DNA from: Dasypus novemcinctus
Taxonomy: Eukaryota > Chordata > Mammalia > Cingulata > Dasypodidae
Direction of reading: 5' to 3'
Length of the DNA stretch: 64,000 nt
Assembly: GCF_030445035.2 (NCBI RefSeq)
Contig: NC_080696.1
Location: 25,123,661 to 25,187,660 of the forward strand
A program made the translations under genes and the position numbers. Under the pieces are notes generated by a model. The model was not told the origin of the DNA and did not search any database. It saw only the letters and a list, made by a program, of their open reading frames with translations. Below, piece by piece: positions 23,301 to 35,788 of this stretch; within the stretch, counting starts at the first letter, position 1; every line of letters starts with the position of its first letter.

Positions 23301-24890
23301 TGTTTTTTGTGTGTTTTAAGTCTTCTCTTTGACACATTATTCTTCTTTTTCTATTTTCTTTTTGTTGTCTTAGTTCCCTTCAAGGAAAATATTAGGGACA
23401 GGGAAAGCAAAAGAGGTAAGAAATAAAAAGTATAATAGTAATATTGATAGCAAATGTTAACAAGAACCATGTGAGTCCTAGGAGAATGGATATTAAACTC
23501 TTGTACACTGTGTAGCATTATAACAGTAAAAGAGTGGATTAGCTACAATGATATGGTTAACTGAATATGGTGAAGAATATAGTATGAATTCAAAGGCTGG
23601 GGTGGTCAAGGGAGAGGGAAAGAGAAAAGAAATGACAGCATGTAGAGTGAATAAAAGACAGAAAACAGAATAGAGGTGTCAGAAATAGAAAGTCAGAAAA
23701 ATTGGGGGCTAAACAAAGAGAGGTGGAATTTAAGAGAAACAATAGAAGATTGAAGATAGAAAGATGTAAAGGAAAGGGGATAGCATTGGTAGCCAAAATC
23801 AGTACACACAGAAAAGAGGGAATTGAGGATGAGGAAGCACAGCAAACAGGAAACACTGCCTACAGCACCTAATTGAAAAAAGGAAAAAGGGAAGGAAAAA
23901 AAGGCAGTGGAGGGATAAAGAGGAAGGAAAGACAAGAAAACAAACAAACAGAAAAGACCAGACAAGGCCTCAAGCAAGGACTCCTCTCAATAATTGAATA
24001 AACTGCTTAGGCATCTATCCTTCTCCTTTTCCCTCTTCCTCACTTCTCTCTCTCCCAGGGCAGCAGGAAGGCCCTGTGAGAGCTCCCCTCTGACATTCAA
24101 ATGGGACCCTAGTGTATTAACTCACCACAGAAAATAATGACTCTTAGTCTCTTTGAGAGAGAGCACCCACACCTTGCCGGGAACCCTAAATATGCTATTG
24201 GAAGCTTATTAAGCACATCCTATTGTCCCCTCCCTTTGATGTGTTTCACAAGACTAGTTAATTGCCTGACACCATCTTCTCCCAGAACAGTCTTCCCTAT
24301 CTCCAGGCATTTAGGTAAATCAGACTTTCTCTGCAGATTCCCTTCTCCTTTCTTCCTAGCCTTGCTCCAAGTCAGCTGGCAAGGTCCTCCAAGCCTAAGG
24401 GGGGACCAGAAAATTGCACCTGCACTCCATGGGCTTCTCTGCAGCTCTCATCAGAACTCTCTCACTTTCAGAGTTTTTCTGAGACTGGCAGGTTAGGGAA
24501 ATGCCTGGGTTTGTTGAGTACTGGGTTCAGGGAATGTAGGTTCAGAGAATGTGGGGTTCAGGGAACACAGGTACAGGGATCTTGTGTTTGGGGAATAAGG
24601 GGCTCAGGCACGCTGCCATGTGACAGACACTGTTCAGTGAATGCTGTGGTTAGTAGCTCTAGGGGAAGAGTTTAACAGTCCTACAGCTTCCAGCTCAAAT
24701 GCCAAAACCTGCGGTTTTACCTTGAGCAGGCACTCCTTTTGACATACTCCAGATCAATGTCCAGAAACCTCCCCTCTTGTGGGTTCCCAAAACAGCTCAC
24801 TCGGGCAGGATTCTGTCCCCACTCAGCCATTTTTTTGCAGAAGAGATGACGAGGTTGCACTCACTCAGACACCATCTTGCCTTGCCTCCC

Positions 24891-26139
24891 TTCTTATTGA
24901 AATTTTAATGTACTGCACTTATAAGTGGCATGAAAGATAGTTTAAGCTCATTGAAATTCTGACAGAAAAATAAATTTATGGACAAGGATACAGGAGAATT
25001 TGGGCAGTAAATAGGTAACTGTAATATTCTATGCAATAGTATATTAGAATATTAGAAGACTGGTAGAGTTAAAAGTCACAGGGTTTGAGTTTTATATGGT
25101 TTTTCCTCATCTTGGGCATACTATATACTAATGTGTAGACTAATACCTGCCTATTTTCACAAGGAATTCTTATCATAATTATGAATATTACATAAATTCC
25201 TGGGTCTCATACCAAGACTACCTATCTTAGTGGATTGTTAAACTTGGTCATGGAACCTGAATAAAATAAAGAAAGAAAGAAAAATGATATTGGCTTGGAG
25301 CCATTTGGGAGCAAATGTTCTATTGATTAATGCAGCCCAAATTTTATCTATAGATTCAATGCAACCCAATTAAAATTTAATAAAGAATTTTTTACAGAAA
25401 TGGAAAAGCTGATTTTGGAATTTATATGAAAAAGCAAAGAACTACAATAATCAAAACTAGACAATGTAGAATAAAGTTAGAGGACTGACATAATCTGATT
25501 TTAGTATTTATCAAAAAACCAAAATTTTTGCCAGAGTGTGGTATTTTTGCCAAGATATGGTAAGTGCATCACATTCCTCTTCAACACTCGTATAGGCCTG
25601 TGCAGAAAACAGAGAGATCTTTTAAAATGATAGTGTATTTTCATAAATTAAGCCAGGAAGTTAGTCTAATTACAGCTGCTATTTCCGATATGGTATCATT
25701 GCTTTAAAAAATAAACACATCCACACATACTCAGTATGCAGCTATTGATTTGGCAAAGTATTTTTCAATACTTGTTAGTTCTTTCATCTTGAAAGCTCAG
25801 CAAAACACCTTCACTGTCTTCCTCAGGAGAATAGCAAATATTCAGCCCTATGACTTAATCTCATCTACAGATTCCTTGATTGAATTATCGTCCACAAGAC
25901 ATCACACTGTTTTATTGCATTAATAAAATAATGCTGCTTGGACCTAGTGAGCAGGAGTAGCAACTACTCTTGACTTATTATTAAAACATTTGTATAAAGA
26001 GTATGGATAATATATCTGAAAATAATTCTTGGGATTTCCACCTCACTGTAAAGTCTAGGCAACCAGTGGAGAGGACGATGTCTAGATGTCTTTTTAAAGT
26101 AAAGGATAAGCTGTTGTATCTGGCCATTTTACAATAAAA
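24891..26139. other. Intergenic DNA with a LINE-1 fragment at about 25.33-25.53 kb
   Basis: 25330-25530 in plus orientation resembles the LINE-1 ORF2 segment downstream of the RT catalytic site ('gattcaatgcaacccaatt', 'gaaaagctgattttggaa', 'aaagaactacaataatc'). The rest is AT-rich, and I see no gene in it. Confidence 0.45.
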
Positions 26140-27135
26140 AAAGAAAGAATGCTTAGTTGGCCTCTGAGGATTTGGGAGGCAACATAATCCACATTTGGGT
26201 TTGCTATTCTGGAACTTACTGAATAACTCAAAAAGCTACTGGTTTTGAGAAGCAACTGGAATGTGAGCAGGTGCTGCAGCAGGTCCTAACTGCCTTGCAT
26301 GCTATTCTGCCACTTAGACCATAAAATGATCCAGCTTATCCAGTGGTGCTTCAAGTACCAGTAGCAAATCCACATGCTGTTTGGAGTCTTTGTCAGGCCT
26401 CTCTATAGGAAACACGGATATGTGAGATTTTGAAGCAGCATCCTGTGATCCTCTGCAGATAACAACTATTTTTTCCTCTGAGAAATAGCTTTTGGTTATT
26501 TACTGGGCTTCAAGAGAGACTGAATACTTCTTAATTAACCATAGGTCACCTAATTGCAATGAGACCTGAGCTGTATCTAGCAAAAGGATGTTGTCTGAGA
26601 AAGAGTCATTATGTTGGTAGTACAGGGCAGCACTCTATCATCAAATGGAAGTAGTTTATAGGAGATCAGGTTCTAGCAAGCCACGAGGCACAAGTAAGTT
26701 GCCTGAAGTAGTGGTCAAATGCCCACGGCCCCTACTAAATGCACATTACCTTCTTTCTCCCATTGCAGAGCTATGGCTTCTTGGGGATTTTCTTACAAGA
26801 AGAGAAAACTTGAGCCTTGTTTATAGAAGATTTTACATGATATATAGACTCCACCCAAAAGTGGACAGCTGCAGCTCTACACACACCATTGAAGGACAAT
26901 GATTAAGGGATATCCTCCCAGGAGGCAGAACCTTGAGCAGTGTACCTTGTTGTTCATTTTGCTTGGAAGGAGAAATGGTCAAAGTTGCATTTGTATATAG
27001 ATTCATGGTATGTGCCAATGGTTTTGGCTGGCTGGTTAGAGTTTGGAAGGAACATGATTGGGAAACTGGAAGAGGTTTGTGGATAGAACTTTGTGAATGG
27101 GTGCAATGCCTGAAGATATTTGAGTGTCAATATTA
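26140..27135 (+). mobile_element. ERVL-like (class III) endogenous retrovirus pol relic
   Basis: Moderate-GC block whose plus-strand text, across several frames, resembles the RT-end/RNase H part of mammalian ERVL pol. Recognisable pieces are translated at 26645-26902 and 26933-27136; the latter has the W-x-x-H-D-W type RNase H region. It is riddled with frameshifts and stops, no LTR adjoins it, and integrase is absent. Family assignment is from memory of ERVL sequence. Non-functional and old. Confidence 0.6.
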
Positions 27136-28209
27136 ATTTAAAAAATATTTGTTGATAAAAGTTGTTATGTAAATCTATTTTTATAAGGAAAATTGAAATA
27201 TTTAAAGGAAATTTTTATATACTTATTGCTTCATATATTTAATTAGATTCTCTGACTTCTATCATTGTGTCTAATTGGTCATTCAAATACATTGCTCTTT
27301 TAAAGAGGAGTAAACTTTAGATAAAATGCCTAAATCATACAGTATTCTTTTTAAATCATACTTCTGGACCATGAACACATGCTTTCAGATTCCAAATTCT
27401 ATTTAATTTATCTCTCATCTTTGTGGATGTAAGTACATCATTGATCTGATGGCAAGATATTGTATCATGGCTATTTTTCTTGTAAGTAGATATATTGTGT
27501 AAATAATAATAGATTGATTACATCATATTCATCAACTTTGATTTTTATTTCTTTCAATTCTTTTTATGACACCTACATAAAAATTTTTGTGCCAACCTCC
27601 ACTCAGTTAATATTTACATAAAACCCTCCTTGGCATTTTCAAAATATAAAAGAAATACCACTGTGGATTCCCCTTGAAGTCATACATTCAATTAAATGAA
27701 AATTTTAAAAAATATTTTGTACTGTTGTAGTCACTCATAATATTTAGTTAATTAGAATAGTTGGTTCATGGGTTCTAATTGCTTTTGTCTTATTTTTTTT
27801 TAAATTTCCAATACATAGACACCAGACCAAAATTTGCCCTTAGACTTCACTTGAGCATTTCTCTTTTCTCTACTTTTTTTCATTTTTTCCACTAATTCTG
27901 TGAAAAGGTGTTGGCAAGTTTTCTAAATAATCTTCAATTTATCATTCCTAGAACAATGTTGGAATGGGGCTCCTTCTCTCATTCTTTCTGTTCCAGGTGG
28001 CTTTTTCTTTTACTAAAGGGAACCATATCACTATTGCAAAACTGAGCTTGCCATAAATTAGAAAATTAAATGTTTTACAGGATAGTATTTGGAAAAAATT
28101 ATGTGACTGCAAGACTGATTCAAAATCCCTGTGGGCTGCATATGGAAATGTCTGTTCCTCATTCCTGTAGAATCAGGAATATAGCCATAAAAGTGCTACA
28201 TTTTTTGAA
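27136..28209. other. AT-rich intergenic DNA
   Basis: About 1 kb of AT-rich sequence with stops in every frame. No repeat family, RNA gene or regulatory element could be supported by eye. Confidence 0.4.
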
Positions 28210-28765
28210 GTACAGTTAGGTTTTGTTGACCTCTATTTTTTTATTCTATTTTATCTCTGTTCTTGTCACTCTGGATTTTTTTTTGCTCTCCTTTTTCTAG
28301 TTCTTCCAGTTTTGCATTAGGTCTCTGATTTTAGATCTTTCTTCTTTTTAAATGTAAAGCATCTAGAGCTACAAATTTCCCGTCAACATTGCCTTCACTG
28401 CATTCCATCAGATTTGTTATACTATATTTTCATTTTCGTTTGCCTCAAAATATTTCCTTATTTATAAAATAAATAAATAAAATAAAATAATATATTTCCT
28501 TATTTTGCTACTGATTTTTTTTAACCCATTGGTTTTTTTTTCAGAATATGTTGTTCAATTTCCACTTAATTTTGAATTTTCCATTTTCTCCTCTGTTATT
28601 GATTTCTAGTTACATTCTGAAGTTGTTGGAGAATATATATTGAATGATATAAATATTTTTAATTTACTGAAACTTCTTTTGTGACCCAACTTATCGTCCA
28701 TCCAGGTAGACTTTTGAAGAATGTATGTACTGCTTTTCTTGGGTTAGGGGTTCTCTATAATTCTG
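28210..28765 (-). mobile_element. Old LINE-1 ORF2 (endonuclease region) fragment, antisense
   Basis: Order of antisense LINE-1 landmarks: 'ttctagttcttccag' (28298), 'tttcccgtcaacattgcc' (28376), 'actgcattccatcag' (28398), 'tttctagttacattctga' (28603) and 'ttgaagaatgtatgtactgc' (28714). Interrupted by an A/T simple repeat near 28460-28500. Both ends truncated. Confidence 0.5.
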
Positions 28766-28899
28766 GGATAAGAGTCATGAAAGACAGGCCTTTCAAAAAA
28801 TCAGGCTTTGCCAGTCAAATCAGGGCCAGAAACCCACAAAAGTGGTACAGACTGACTGCAAAATCCTCTGGAGAGGGATTGAGGAAGGGTGTCAAGAGC

Positions 28900-29272
28900 T
28901 TCTCTTGCTGCTGCTGAAGCAGGCTAGTTAGGGAATCAATAGCCAATAGGGGCATTTTCAGGCTTTGGAGTTGTCCTGAGTGATATTGCAGGGACAGATG
29001 CAGGACATTATATTCTACCATAACCCACTGAATGGACTGGGGGAAGACTGCAAACTACAACGTAAACTATAACCCATGTGGTGTAGCAGTGCTCCAAAAT
29101 GTATTCATCAAATGCAATGAATGTGCCACACTCATAAAAGAGGTTGTTAATGTGGAAGGAGTGTGTGTGGGGCATGGGTAGTGGGGCATATGGGAACCTC
29201 TTATACTTTGTAATGTAATATTTTGTGTGAGCTATATATCTTTTTAAAAAGACAATAAAAAATGAAGAAATG
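28900..29272 (+). mobile_element. LINE-1 3'-end fragment (3' UTR), plus strand
   Basis: Matches the terminal part of the LINE-1 3' UTR seen at 33330-33690 and 48720-49020: 'ttggagttgtcctgagtga', 'gcagggacagatgcaggac', 'gtgctccaaaatgtattca' and 'ccacactcataaaagaggt', ending in an A-rich tail near 29272. Severe 5' truncation is typical of LINE-1. Confidence 0.7.
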
Positions 29273-29549
29273 GAAAAAAATAGACAAATCTGGAGATTGG
29301 CAGTAAAGCCCATGTGAACTTTGGTACCCTCAAAATGGTTGCTGGAAGAATCTGAGATTACCCCATTCAGAATGAGACTTACTCTGGAAGCCTTGAGAAG
29401 CTTGGGATATTCTCCAGGGGCCTTATCATTGGACCCTCCTGGGAGATTGATTGGTGGGCTAAAGAATCAAAATAGCAAAGAGCTGGAACTCCTCTCCTGT
29501 CATTAGCAAAGGGGTGAAATAATTAATGGTTCAAAAAGTAAGTGCAGAG
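29273..29549 (+). repeat. Left part of an LTR-like repeat interrupted by LINE-1 copy F
   Basis: Moderate-GC sequence without LINE-1 similarity, cut exactly at the TSD (29536-29549) of LINE-1 copy F. It resumes at 33699 and includes, at about 33913-33918, an AATAAA followed by 'tttctggcctactaacc', which suggests LTR sequence. The family is not recognised and the limits are uncertain. Confidence 0.3.
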
Positions 29550-32500
29550 ATGGGGCAAGATGGCATCTGAGTGAGTGCACTTCATAATCACTCCCACAAA
29601 GGACTTGCTGAGTAGAGTTGGAATCATGCCAGAATGGACTGTTTCAGGGGCTTGCAAGGCAAGAGCTGTTTGGACATCAGTTTGGAGAGACTGCAACAGA
29701 AAAAGTGCTTGCTAAAAGTAGAATTGTGGGTTTCTATCACTGAGGTCAGAAGTTATGGGGAGGTGGGCCCTTTCCCCCTAGGGCTGGTGACCACAGCCTT
29801 CTCTGAACTGTTGGTAGTACAGTGGTGCTCCCGAGCCCTGGTTTCTGCAGAAGCGTGGTCCCAAGTCCATGACTCCTAAGCCTCCATAGCCCACATTCCA
29901 CAGACCCACATACCCTGAGTCTGCAATATCCTGGACTAGCACTTCCTGAGATACAGGATTACCCTAGCCCTCTGGTTTTGGACTTACTCTGTGAGTCAGA
30001 GGGCTTTGGTGGGAGGTGCAGAGGGGCCAAACGAGTGTGGGTTCAATTTTTTGGCCCCCTCCATTTTTTGTTTTTGTTTTTTTGAGCTTGGAGGAGCATA
30101 CCAGCTAGCTTTGGGAGAGCCTGGGCAGAAAAGAGAGGCAAATCTGCCATGAAAGCCCAATCTGCCTAAATGCCCTGATAGAAAACTTAGTCTAGGAAGA
30201 GGGGTCAGAAAATCAAATAGCTCTCCTGTAACACATCTAAGGGAGAGGGACTGTAAAATGTGTTTTCAAAGCTTCCACTAGCATATTTGGGGTTCCTGGT
30301 GAGGGGTGGGTGCTCTCTCTTTGGAGATTAAGAGTCATTGTGTCCTCTGGTGATTTGGTTCACCAAGAACTCACTAGAATCTCCTACTGGATTCCTCAAA
30401 CAGCTTTCCTGCTGCCCTGAGAGAGAGAGAAGTGAGAAAGGGAAAAAGGGGAGAGGCAGACTCCTAAGCATTTTATTTAACTGCAAAGAGGATTCATTGC
30501 TTGAAACTGTCTGGTCTTTTTTGTTGGTTTGTTTTCTTGTTTCTCCTTCCTCTTTATCCTTGCATGGCCTTTTCTTCTTATTCTTCTTCTTTTTTTTTCT
30601 CTCTTTTTCTTGCTTGCTTTCCAACCACTCCCCCTTTTTCCCTCTTTTTTTTTCTTTCCTTCTCTTCTTCTTTATATTTTTATATTAGGTGCTGCAGGGA
30701 GCACTTCACATTTGCTGTGTTTCCTCAACCACAATTTCCTCATTTCTATGTGTTCTGATTTTGGTTACCAATGCTATCCCCTTTCCTCTACATCTTTCTA
30801 TCCTCCATCATTTATTGTTTCTCTTTGTTTGGTCCCAAATTTTCTGACTTTTTATTTCTAATACCTTTGTACTATTTTCTTTTATTCACTCTCTACATTA
30901 TAGTCCTTTCTTTTCTCCTTCCTTCTTTTCTGACCACACTGGTCTTTTAATTCATACTATATTCCTCCCCATATTCAGTTTACCGTCTCATTATAAGTAC
31001 TCCACTCTTCTTACTGTTATAACTCTACACAGCTTATATGAGTCTAATATTCATTCTCCTAGATCTCACATGGTTCTTCTGTTAACATTTACTATCAATA
31101 CTATTATTATCCTTTTTCATTTCTTACTCCTTTTGCTTACTCTTGCCCTGTTATTTTCCTTCAAGTGAACTTAGCCAACAACAAGGAAATAGAATAAGAA
31201 GAACAAAGTGACAAAGAGAAGATTCAACATACACACAAAAACAACAACTAATTAAACCCTGAGACTAGACAAAGAAGCTAATCAACTGAATAAGGACACC
31301 AAGGTAAAATGATGACCAGAGAGCAACAAAAAACTTCAAACCAAACCAATAATAAGGAAAACATGACTCAATCCAATGAACAAACTAAAAACCTGGAAGA
31401 AGAGCAGAATATTGAACAAGCAATTAAAGTTATCCAAACATATATTAGGAACCAATTTAATGAAGTGAAGGAAGAGATTAAGAATATGAAGAAAATACTT
31501 GGAGAGAACAGAGAAAAATTGCAATCATGCACAAAAAGATAATGGGTATGATGGGGATCAACAGCACAATCCAAGAAATAAAAAATACACTCCCAGCAAA
31601 TAACAGCAGATTTGAAGAGGCAGAGGAAAGAATTAGTGATGTGGAAGACAGTACATCTGAAATCAAACAGATAGTAGAATTGATAGATAAAAAGATAGAA
31701 AAAATCCAGCAGGGACTTAGGGACCTGAATGACCATGCAAAACACACAAACACATGCATTATAGGCATCCCAGAAGGAGAAGAGAAGGGAAAGGAAATAG
31801 AAGTTGTGTTGGAGGAAATACATACAGGGCAACACCTATTACAGTGATGAAAGGCAAAACATCAAAAACAAAGCTTTTCATTTCTTGATACCCCAACTTA
31901 TTTTTACTTCATTTAATTTTTCTAAATGAGTATGTATTCATAATTTAACTTTAAACCCATCACTATATTCCACTTTACTATTAATGGAAACTGGCAATAT
32001 ATTAGGCTTCATTTTTTTAAGAAGTTTTGGACCACAGAATGGTTCAACTATTGCAGGGGAGGAACATTGGTGCGGGATGTTATCAAAGTGGGGCATATGT
32101 TTGGGAGGGAATTCTCCAGGGCATGTATACAGGGTACATAAAAATGTTTGAATATTTTCATAGTGATTACAATTGGGAATGATGGCTGGGGGAGTGCTGA
32201 GTTCCTAGCCAGGGGAGCTCTATCACGTTCCCCAATGGAACAGCAACAATCCCCCAAGTGCAATGGCAAAGACCAACAAAGAACAATGGTCCAACAATGA
32301 GCTCTTAATACTGATGACTGTGCTTATAAGCCTGTGCACCTGAAATATGAACTAGGCCTAGAACCACAGGGTGCCTAAAAGTTACCTCCTGAGAGCCTCC
32401 ATGTTGCTCAAATGTGGCCACTCTTTAAGCCAAACTCAGCATGTAAATGCATTGCCTTCCCCCCGTGTGGGACATGACTCATGGGGATGAATCTCCCTGG

Positions 32501-33698
32501 TGCTGAGGGATTACTACCAAGCACCAGCTGATGATGTAACTAGAAAAAGACCTTGAATAAAAGGGTCAACTCAGATGAGCAAAATATCTCAGCCTACATG
32601 TAATATCAGGTATTAAAGACTGCTTTTTGACCTTGAATAAAAGGGGGAAATTGAAAGGACAAATGAATTTATATGGCTATGAGTCTCCAAAAAAGAGTTG
32701 GGAGGTCATCAGAGGGGTCATGCTTACACATACCTCAGCAGGGTCCCAGAGACAGCCAAAGTAAATAGAACCCCAGGTACTGGTTCTCCTGTACCTGTAC
32801 CAGTGGGTTACAGAGATCCAAAGGTTCTATAGTCATGGCAGATGGCTCTGGAGTTCAGTGCCATGTCTGTTGGCCTTCTTTGGAGTTTGTATTCCTGAGT
32901 GTGATGGAGGTGGACTCAGATGTGACCTTTCTACACATGCCTCTTCTGTCACTTTTACTGAACTTGTAGTTGGCACTGGGGATGGTGTATACTCAGGAGA
33001 CCTCAATTTCCAGAGTCTCCATGTGACAGCCAGGCCCTGAGCCTCAGCAGACTTGCAAGTCCTACCCTCTGGTTTATTGGACTTACCCCGGCCAGCTAAC
33101 AGGGAGGTGAAGGTCAACCACCACACCAGGGAGCCAAGAGTGCCTACAACTGAAAGCAGGAGAATTGCACTCATCATCCAGGTAGAATCTAAGCCCCCTC
33201 TTGATATAGATGTGGAGTGGACATAACCATCCCAGGGTCCACTAGATGGAGGAATATAGTATGGATTAGGGTGGGCTTACTGATATTCTACTATAGAACT
33301 ATTGTGATTAGTAATGGAAGAAATTGTATCATTGATGTGGAGAAAGTGGCCATGGTAGCTGCTGAGGGTAGGGAGAGGGAAGAAGTGATATGATATGGGG
33401 TCATTTTGAGGACTTGGAGTTTTCTTGGGTGGTACTGCAGGGACAGATGTTGGACATTGTATGTCCTGTCATGGCCTACTGGGTGGACTGGAGGAGAGTG
33501 TAAACTACAATGTAAACTATTATCCATGTGGGGCAGTAGTGCTCCAAAATGAATTCAGCAAATGCAATGACTGTGCCATGATGATGAAAGAGGGTGTTGA
33601 TGTGGGAAGAGTGTGGTGAGGGGGGTATGTGTTATATGGAGATCTCTTACATTTTTTTTAATGTAACATTTTTTTTTTAAATGAAGAGAAAAAGAAAC
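29550..33698 (+). mobile_element. LINE-1 copy F: full 5' end, ORF1 start, then 3' UTR; ORF2 missing
   Basis: Plus-strand LINE-1 starting at 'gggcaagatggcatctgag'. 5' UTR 29550-31308 (pyrimidine-rich tract 30510-30680), ORF1 remnant 31309-31824, then a direct jump to 3' UTR at about 31826 and on to an A-rich end at 33698. A 14-bp TSD with one mismatch flanks the whole (29536-29549 and 33699-33712), so 5' UTR, ORF1 start and 3' UTR arrived or remain as one unit. At the junction 'gaggaaata' passes into 'catacagggcaac'; there is a 2-3 bp microhomology and no GT-AG intron signature. Most of ORF1's second half, all ORF2 and the first about 1.2 kb of the 3' UTR are gone. Confidence 0.85.
31309..31824 (+). 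pseudogene. LINE-1 ORF1 remnant of copy F
   Basis: The first frame (31309-31542) holds a glutamine/asparagine-rich N-terminus and the start of a coiled coil ('EEEQNIEQAIKVIQTYIRNQ'). After a frameshift near 31527-31540 the second frame gives the rest of the coiled coil ('RFEEAEERISDVEDSTSEIK') and the first strand of the RRM ('CIIGIPEGEEKGKE'). It breaks off at the deletion junction before the RNP motifs. Confidence 0.8.
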
Positions 33699-34379
33699 AA
33701 GTAAGTGCAAAGGCCAAATCACCCCTTTTTTACCTTTTAACTCCTCTCTCACCTTCAGTCCCATGTTCTGGCCTTCCTTGCTCCCTCCTGGATCAATATG
33801 CAAGTAGATCTGGGGATTTATAATCTGTAATGGGGAATTGTAATCTGCAAATTGGTCCTTTAACTGGGACCCAAGATCTATTATTTTCTCCCATTTCTTT
33901 TCTCCCCATTCTTTAATAAATTTCTGGCCTACTAACCTGGCTTGCTCTCAAAATTCATTTAGCCAGGGACCTAGAGAAAATCTGGCTACACTACCCAAAT
34001 CTAAGCTTTCCTGCCATGCCATGCAAATGCAGATCTTGAAATAACTGTCCCCCAGTGCCCTGAAGGACATTGTCCTTAGTTCCAATCTTTGACACCCATA
34101 TTTGAAACCATTGTTGCCATTGCTCCTGTCAGTGGCAGGTGCAAACAATGGTTGCCATAATCTGTAACAGGGGCTTACTGAAACAATGGCTGCCTTCAGA
34201 GCTGGGCCCCCAGTGATCCTTATTTGCTTATCAAAAGCCATCATCAGTGACCAGCCATGCTCATACCTGGTCTTAGGGAAAAGGGCTTTTATTTCCCTTT
34301 TTTTTCACAGTGAATTACCAAAGGTCTGGACCAGAGGGCAGCCTGCCATGAGAATAGGATATGTGTGCTAGTTAGCAGC
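33699..34379 (+). repeat. Right part of the interrupted LTR-like repeat
   Basis: Continues the host sequence after the LINE-1 TSD. It contains a poly-A-signal-like AATAAA near 33914 and several direct CAATG/GTTGCCAT motifs at 34100-34190. No retroviral gene or clear LTR terminus seen. Class uncertain. Confidence 0.3.
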
Positions 34380-35519
34380 CATGTTGAGAACAATTTATTG
34401 TTCTTTACCAAAATTTATCAGACTCTTCCTTCCTCTCTTACCTTAATGTGGTACAGTGTTCTTTTCCCAGGAGTTTCAAAATAGTTGTTTCAGGTATCTC
34501 CTGCTTGTTTAATATTTGTTTGGTGGAATTGACTGGATTCTGGAATTCCTTACTCTCCTATTTGCCCACAATCCTGCTCATTTGCATTTATATCAAATGA
34601 ACTGCAGTTTCATACACATTTTTCTTATACTACCTATCCACATTCTTTTCTGTTATCATCATTACAAATTATATCTTTAAGCATTACATGTTTAATACCA
34701 TAGATTTGTCATTATTTTGAGCATTTGTTTTTTAAAAATCTGTATGAATGAAAAGTGGAGTTGCATACATAAAATAAAATATAATAATACTGATGTTTTT
34801 ACTTACACAGATATCTTTATTTCTTTATGCTGCTTTGATCCACTTTCTAGCATTGCCATATTCCCTCTAGGTTCTTGGTGATATTTCATAAAAGAATTTA
34901 AGAACATGCCAGTTTAGTTAGGCCAGTAGTTTATGAAGGAAACAAGAAAAGATAATAGAAATGAGAGAAAATAACAGAATATGGGTCCCAAGATGCATTT
35001 GTAGGTTGGTCCAGTCAGAGAGAGATAAAGAGTTAGCTTGTGCAATTACTTTTAAAACCATTAATTACCCTCCCCCCTTGCTAATGTCCAGGGGAGGGGT
35101 CACAGCTGTTTGCTGTTTTAATTGATTACCCCATCCATCAATTCACCTGTGGGCAATGATAAGACCCCTTATCTGAGATAATCTGGGGCTTTTCCTTGAT
35201 CCCAGATGAAATCTTGTTCCAAATGGGGGATTCTTGTAGTATTCTTCCCTCAGACTTCTGATAGGGTCTTTCCTTCAGGGGATTTCCAGATGGGGTTCTA
35301 TGGCTCTGTGTTTCATGACTGTGTTTTTCAGCCAGGTTTTAATTTCATCTTCCCATTCCCTAAACTAGCCTGACTCACTAGTGTTCATTTCTTTCAGAGA
35401 ACATTCTGTAACACTGCTTTTCGGGGAGATCTACTGTGATGATCTACCTCAGCTTTTGTTTACATGGGAATGTCTTAATCTCTCCCTCATGTTTCAACCA
35501 GTTTTGCCATCTTGGTTGC
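34380..35519. other. Left edge of unit B: old LINE-1 relics around an unclassified insert
   Basis: 34780-34880 and 35400-35519 are antisense LINE-1 pieces matching unit A at about 1.85 and 1.94/4.70 kb ('tatgctgctttgatcc' against 'tatgctgccttgattc'; 'gccatcttggttgca' against 'gccatcttggttgcc'). Between them, 34885-35395 is a 510-bp moderate-GC block that looks like an LTR or other repeat but is not recognised. No gene. Confidence 0.45.
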
Positions 35520-35779
35520 ATAGAAGCAATCATAATAACATTAAGTTCACTAAAATATTTTAAGGATATAAATTTTATTCTTTAGAGAAATCATTAGCAA
35601 TATAAAGGAATGATGTATAGGTAAAATAATCCAGTAAAATGAATAAAATTTAATATTATATATTTTATTAAATAAAAAGGCCCAGGACAGAAGAATCGGA
35701 GTTTCAAAAGTATAAGAAAAAAAATGAAAATAGCCCAAAAATAATCATTTTAAGAATAAGTAGAGCAACATGTTAATTG
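35520..35779. other. AT-rich intergenic DNA, unit B
   Basis: Aligned copy of about 4.73-4.99 kb in unit A; no gene. Its 3' edge at 'aattgaaaggcata' corresponds to 'aattaaaaggcaca' in unit A, which marks the empty target of the SINE that follows. Confidence 0.6.
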
Positions 35780-35788
35780 AAAGGCATA

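Larger units (their letters stand above)
21160..24890 (-). mobile_element. LINE-1 copy D, antisense, complete 5' end, cut inside ORF2
   Basis: From right to left: 5' end at 24890 ('gggaggcaaggcaagatgg' in sense), about 1.5 kb of 5' UTR with a polypurine/polypyrimidine tract near 23590-23960, ORF1 at about 22560-23300, a short inter-ORF region, then ORF2 from about 22200 down to 21165. ORF2 stops just before the RT domain, where copy C begins. The remaining 3' part is not found beyond C, so it was deleted or lost by recombination. Confidence 0.75.

Noticed and set aside
22601..23426. Plus-strand hydrophobic open frames (98-140 codons) suggesting membrane proteins
   Set aside because: They are antisense to LINE-1 ORF1; reverse complements of lysine/glutamate-rich coding sequence read as Phe/Leu/Ser-rich.
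30338..30861. Phe/Leu-rich frames (about 110 codons)
   Set aside because: They are translations of the pyrimidine-rich tract in the LINE-1 5' UTR of copy F.
31326..31835. Minus-strand 155-codon frame (31368-31835)
   Set aside because: Antisense to the ORF1 coiled-coil/RRM segment of LINE-1 copy F.
29550..33698. Spliced LINE-1 retrocopy
   Set aside because: No GT donor or AG acceptor at the ORF1/3'-UTR junction; a short microhomology fits deletion or template switching better.
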